64,000 bases of DNA from JAGDMJ01 sp963809695 (lineage in GTDB: Bacteria > Bacteroidota > Ignavibacteria > UBA10030 > UBA6906), in NCBI GenBank assembly GCA_963809695.1, contig CAWEKI010000009.1, forward strand, positions 620,001 through 684,000, given 5' to 3'. The translations under genes were made by a program, and so were the position numbers. Shown here one piece after another: positions 60,970 through 64,000 of the stretch; position 1 is the stretch's first letter, and each line of letters starts with the position of its first letter. The notes below the pieces were generated by a model, which was not told the DNA's origin, made no database searches, and saw only the letters and a program-made list of their open reading frames with translations.

Positions 60970-61063
60970 GGAACAAAATACACAAATGGGTAAAGAGAGG
61001 CAATGCGACGAGGAACACGTCAATGGCTCCGTGCCCCTTTGCGGCTTCAGGAACCCTGAGCGA

Positions 61064-61086
61064 GCCTCAACGCTCCAGGTTGAGGC
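61064..61086. repeat. Perfect 8-bp inverted repeat in the dnaG/response-regulator gap
   Basis: GCCTCAAC (61064-61071) and GTTGAGGC (61079-61086) with a 7-nt loop lie in the 236-bp divergent region, about 55 bp before the response-regulator -35 box. Operator or chance; no T run is present. Confidence 0.35.
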
Positions 61087-61141
61087 GCATCTGCGAATGG
61101 CATGCCTGCGGCAGAAGGGGCGGATTCGTCTTCTCGGTGGC

Positions 61142-61170
61142 TTGACATCTCTTATTCAATACCGTATCTT
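61142..61170 (+). promoter_or_regulatory. Candidate promoter of the response regulator
   Basis: Perfect TTGACA (61142-61147), 17-nt spacer, TATCTT (61165-61170). It ends 35 bp before the ATG, leaving room for the GAGG ribosome site. Confidence 0.62.
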
Positions 61171-61205
61171 GTTCACGAACCGCCGACAGTCAAACGAGGT
61201 AGCAC

Positions 61206-61565
61206 ATGAGAATACTTGCTGTGGAAGATGAGCCGGAATACCTGGAGATGCTGCAGGAAGTCATGCAAAGCATCGGCCACAACATCGTGATCGCTCTCAA
61301 TGGTGTGGAGGCGTTGGATGTGCTGGAGAAACAAAAGATTGACGTTGTCGTTTCAGACGTGAAGATGCCCGCGATGAACGGGCTCGAGTTTCACCGCCGG
61401 CTTCGCGCGTTGCCGGAACACCGGAACACACCATTCATTTTCCTCACCGGCGTCAATGACGTTTCCGAGGTGAAAGCCGCGTGTACGCTCGACTGCGACC
61501 TCGTCTTGCAGAAGCCTTTTCCCATTGACGAACTGATCAAGCTGTTTTCAGGGAAGAAAAAGTAA
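61206..61565 (+). CDS. Single-domain response regulator
   Basis: 119 residues, a receiver domain alone. Acidic residues Glu7 and Asp8, phospho-acceptor Asp51 in VVSDVKMPAMNG, switch Thr81 in FLTG and Lys103 in LQKPF are all present. There is no output domain, so it works by protein contact or as a phospho-relay intermediate. No kinase is adjacent; the nearest is the hybrid kinase in the haem operon, and pairing is untested. Confidence 0.93.
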   Translation: MRILAVEDEPEYLEMLQEVMQSIGHNIVIALNGVEALDVLEKQKIDVVVSDVKMPAMNGLEFHRRLRALPEHRNTPFIFLTGVNDVSEVKAACTLDCDLVLQKPFPIDELIKLFSGKKK

Positions 61566-61595
61566 AGCCCGCTCCGCCAGAAACGGAACGGGCTT
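61565..61595. terminator. Bidirectional hairpin terminator
   Basis: The arms 61565-61576 and 61584-61595 pair over 12 positions with one mismatch. On the minus strand the stem is followed by TTTACTTTTTC, so it should end the kamA transcript; it overlaps the last base of the response-regulator stop. Confidence 0.72.
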
Positions 61596-61619
61596 AGTCA
61601 CCGTCAGACAGCACCCTCC

Positions 61620-62771
61620 TCACACCTTCACTTTATCAGGCTCATACACCTTCTGGGGCTCGTACACTTTCATGGGACGAGCCTTGCGGGAGTATTTTTT
61701 CTCGACTGTGGGCGTGGGGGTCTTGGGCTCCTCCTCCACGTCCGGATAGGTGTAGATGTCGTACTTGTAATTCCGGAGGATGATCTGGTTGCCGTTGCGT
61801 CCCAGGACATATTGCGGCAGAAGCGGGATCTTTCCCCCTCCTCCCGGCGCATCGATGACGAAGTGCGGAATGGCCAGGCCGGAGGTATGGCCGCGGAGTT
61901 TGTCCATGATATCCAGTCCGACGCTCACAGGAGTGCGGAAATGGTTCGCCCCCTTGGTGATGTCTGCCTGATAGAGGTAGTAGGGGCGCACCCGCATCGT
62001 GAGCAGCTTGCGCATGAGCTCCAGCATCACGTCGGGGTTGTCGTTCACGCCTTTCATCAGCACGGCCTGGTTGCCGACCGGGATGCCGGCATCGGCGAGC
62101 ATCTCGCAGGCGCGCTTTGCTTCCGGGGTACACTCCCACGGGTGGTTGAAGTGGGTGTTGATGTACAGCGGATGGTACTTGCGCAGCATCTTACACAGCT
62201 TGGGAGTAATCCGCTGCGGGAGAACACAGGGCATCTTCGTGCCGATCCGGATGATCTCCACGTGCGGGATCGCCCGAAGGCCTGAGAGGATCTTCTCCAG
62301 CATGAAGTCCGTCAGCATCAACGGATCGCCCCCGGACATGATCACGTCACGCACCTCGGGATGCGCGGCAATGTAATCGATCCCTCCCTGGATGTATTTC
62401 ATGTTGATCTTGGAGGAGTCCCCCACCTTCCGCTTCCGTGTGCAGAACCGGCAATACATGGAGCACTGGCTGGTTGTGAGGAACAGCACGCGGTCAGGGT
62501 AGCGGTGGACAATGCTCGGGACCGGGCTGTGGGAATCTTCCGCGAGAGGATCCTCCGGGAGTCCGTCCTCCTCCAGCTCCTTGCCATCGGGAATACACTG
62601 GAGCCAGATGGGATCATTCGGATAACGGATCAGGCTCAAGTAGTATGGGTTAATACGAATATGGAAGAGCTTGTTCAATCTTTCGGCAAGTTCCTTGTCG
62701 AACCCGAACCGCTCGACGAGTTCTCGACCACTATCGACGCTTTGCCGCAGCATCTCTTGCCAGAGTTCCAT
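61620..62771 (-). CDS. KamA-family radical SAM aminomutase (lysine 2,3-aminomutase-like)
   Basis: 383 residues. The radical SAM motif is CSMYCRFC (Cys103, Cys107, Cys110), preceded by VLFLTTSQ and followed by SGGDPL. The PLP lysine lies in the late PGGGGKIPL region. Length and pattern fit lysine 2,3-aminomutase or glutamate 2,3-aminomutase. A charged C-terminal tail has the repeated KVYEP. It is last in an operon with a GNAT and an ATP-grasp ligase, so the product may be an acylated beta-amino acid. Confidence 0.88.
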   Translation of the reverse strand: MELWQEMLRQSVDSGRELVERFGFDKELAERLNKLFHIRINPYYLSLIRYPNDPIWLQCIPDGKELEEDGLPEDPLAEDSHSPVPSIVHRYPDRVLFLTTSQCSMYCRFCTRKRKVGDSSKINMKYIQGGIDYIAAHPEVRDVIMSGGDPLMLTDFMLEKILSGLRAIPHVEIIRIGTKMPCVLPQRITPKLCKMLRKYHPLYINTHFNHPWECTPEAKRACEMLADAGIPVGNQAVLMKGVNDNPDVMLELMRKLLTMRVRPYYLYQADITKGANHFRTPVSVGLDIMDKLRGHTSGLAIPHFVIDAPGGGGKIPLLPQYVLGRNGNQIILRNYKYDIYTYPDVEEEPKTPTPTVEKKYSRKARPMKVYEPQKVYEPDKVKV

Positions 62772-62789
62772 ACGTGCCTCTGTTCCTCC

Positions 62790-63284
62790 TTACGGTTGTG
62801 AAAGATATTTGCCAAAGACCACAAGATCATCACCGGGCCGGTAGTAGCCTTTGATCTGCGCAAGCTCGGTGTAGCCACACGTGCGGTAGAAGCGCCTGGT
62901 CTTCTCATACTGCAGCCGGGATGACGTTTCCGCCACCACCAGGCGCCCGCCGCGGGAGCTGATCAGCTGCTCCGCGTGCGCGATCAACGCGGTGCCAATG
63001 CCTTTGCCGTGCATCGATGGCGCAACGGCGATCCAGTACAGATCGTAGGTGCTCTCCGTCGCCGGCGTCGGACCGACACAATAATAACCGAGAACGGCAT
63101 CGCCGTCGCGACACACGCTGATCACATAATCTTCTTGCTCAGGCTCATCGAGGACGACATCGATCAACTCAAGCGCGATTGCGATCTCGCCGTCCGTGAA
63201 ATACCCGGTCTCGACCAGGAGAGCATGCAGCGACGCCCGGTCGGTCCGGCGAACCCCATCAATAACGTTCAAGGGCGCTTTCAA
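62790..63284 (-). CDS. GNAT-family N-acetyltransferase
   Basis: About 164 residues from a TTG at 63284; a TTG at 63272 is an alternative. The acetyl-CoA site is MHGKGIGTALIAHAE near residue 98, with YDLYWIAVAPS before it. It overlaps the end of the ATP-grasp gene by 26 bp and is 18 bp from kamA. In known cases a GNAT next to lysine aminomutase acetylates beta-lysine (AblB), but this protein is shorter than AblB. Confidence 0.85.
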   Translation of the reverse strand: MKAPLNVIDGVRRTDRASLHALLVETGYFTDGEIAIALELIDVVLDEPEQEDYVISVCRDGDAVLGYYCVGPTPATESTYDLYWIAVAPSMHGKGIGTALIAHAEQLISSRGGRLVVAETSSRLQYEKTRRFYRTCGYTELAQIKGYYRPGDDLVVFGKYLSQP

Positions 63285-64000
63285 CGATTTTTCCGATCAC
63301 CTCGGAGAACGTGAAGCCATATGTTCGCGCAGAACGCGCGAACCCGGCGTCATCCGATATATCCGGATTCGGATTGACTTCCAGAACATACGGCACGCCC
63401 TCCTTGGTCAGACGGAAATCCACGCGCGCGTAATCCCGGCACCCGACGATCTGGTAGCAGCGCAGGGCGATGTCCTTGATCTTGGCTTCCTGAAGTGCCG
63501 TCAACGGAGCGGGACAGACGCCCTTTGTGCCTTCGAATGCCTGCGAGCCGTGCACCCACTTTGCCTCATAGCTCACGATCTTGTGCGCACCCTCGGCAAG
63601 CCCGGAGAAATCGATCTCGGAGATCGGAAGGACCAGGGGGTGCTTGTTGCCAACGACGGCGACATTGAGCTCACGGCCGTTGATGTACTGCTCCACCAGC
63701 GCCGGCTGATCAAATTCCTCCAGGACATAGCGGACGCGTGCCCGCAAGTCCGTGATATTATAGACCACAGACCGGTCTTCAATGCCGATGCTGGCATCTT
63801 CACGGGATGGCTTCACGATAAGCGGGAATGCAAGACCATCCTCCAGGACGATCTTGTCCGATATGCGGAATACCTGGAATTTCGGGGTCTTTATCCCGTA
63901 GTACGAAAGGTTTTCCTTGACCCGGGGCTTGTTCAGCGCAAGGCCGAGCGTCGTCGCTCCTGCACCGGTGAAGGGAATCTTCAGCAGTTCATACAGTCCC
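63259..64000 (-). CDS. ATP-grasp ligase, D-alanine--D-alanine ligase-like (partial, cut by right edge)
   Basis: The open frame enters from the right edge and ends at 63259, giving about 247 C-terminal residues. ATP-grasp features visible are FPLIVKPSREDAS, EQYINGRELNVAVV, and the metal site DFRLTKEGVPYVLEVNPNPDIS. The order resembles D-alanine--D-alanine ligase and related peptide-bond ligases. Its position upstream of GNAT and KamA suggests joining of an amino acid in a small-molecule pathway rather than cell-wall synthesis. The N-terminus is outside the window. Confidence 0.82.
   Translation of the reverse strand, partial: GLYELLKIPFTGAGATTLGLALNKPRVKENLSYYGIKTPKFQVFRISDKIVLEDGLAFPLIVKPSREDASIGIEDRSVVYNITDLRARVRYVLEEFDQPALVEQYINGRELNVAVVGNKHPLVLPISEIDFSGLAEGAHKIVSYEAKWVHGSQAFEGTKGVCPAPLTALQEAKIKDIALRCYQIVGCRDYARVDFRLTKEGVPYVLEVNPNPDISDDAGFARSARTYGFTFSEVIGKIVESALERY

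Noticed and set aside
1..64000. tRNA, rRNA, CRISPR array, insertion sequence or prophage
   Set aside because: No cloverleaf consensus, repeat-spacer series, transposase or phage gene was recognised in any gap. This was by eye; a covariance search would be decisive.

Overview
The window is a contiguous, gene-dense bacterial chromosome segment with GC somewhat above half. It has no insertion sequences, phage genes, CRISPR arrays, rRNA or recognisable tRNA. Several families point to the Bacteroidota/Chlorobiota/Ignavibacteriota side of the FCB group: DUF2723 membrane protein, DUF3078 outer-membrane protein, GWxTD-domain protein, DUF3108 protein, an MlaE-MlaF-MlaD cassette and DUF5989. An Omp85-family barrel, lipoproteins and an MCE lipid transporter indicate a diderm envelope. 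Candidate promoters read TTGnnn, a 16-17 nt gap, then TATnTT, which is ordinary sigma-70 spacing rather than the Bacteroidetes -33/-7 type. The exact phylum is an inference.

Layout. 1-6.6 kb (minus strand): lepA, two tandem signal peptidase I genes, hemW, and the start of a DUF2723 membrane protein. 6.9-8.9 kb (plus): a HAD phosphatase and an L-2-hydroxyglutarate oxidase-like flavoenzyme. 8.9-24.9 kb (minus): the centrepiece, a nearly uninterrupted haem biosynthesis cluster in two blocks. The first block is ccsA/hemX (frameshifted), hemA, hemC, hemD, hemE, hemF, a soluble GAF/PAS hybrid histidine kinase, hemH and hemY. The second is hemB, hemL, a PEBP-like protein and an NHL-repeat thioredoxin lipoprotein. 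Every step from glutamyl-tRNA to protohaem is present, with the oxygen-requiring forms at the last oxidative steps.

25-30.7 kb: a GvpL/F-like protein with its own candidate promoter and terminator, an ECF sigma factor with a small zinc-finger anti-sigma candidate, a beta-hydroxyacid dehydrogenase, an M48 lipoprotein protease, MscL and a DUF3078 protein. 30.9-42 kb: an amino-acid permease, an M28 peptidase, a small membrane protein, a shortened SpoIIE-type phosphatase, mlaEFD, a Yip1-like membrane protein, an M20 dipeptidase, an alpha/beta hydrolase and an epimerase. 42-48.8 kb: DUF5989, carB, a previously easy-to-miss 69-residue cysteine-rich ORF, cstA, yraN and rnhB.

48.8-61 kb (minus): an envelope and housekeeping run with an Omp85 protein, GWxTD protein, rimO, cdsA, a CPBP protease, a deoxyhypusine-synthase-like conserved hypothetical, DUF3108 protein, glycosyltransferase 9, a SafE-type membrane protein and dnaG. 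61.2-64 kb: a single-domain response regulator (plus), then an operon reading ATP-grasp ligase, GNAT acetyltransferase and KamA-type radical SAM aminomutase (minus), cut by the right edge.

No defence or mobile system was found. The points most worth a second look are the kinase embedded in the haem operon, the frameshifted ccsA/hemX, the solitary GvpL/F-like protein, the truncated phosphatase, the small cysteine-rich ORF and the KamA-GNAT-ATP-grasp operon.
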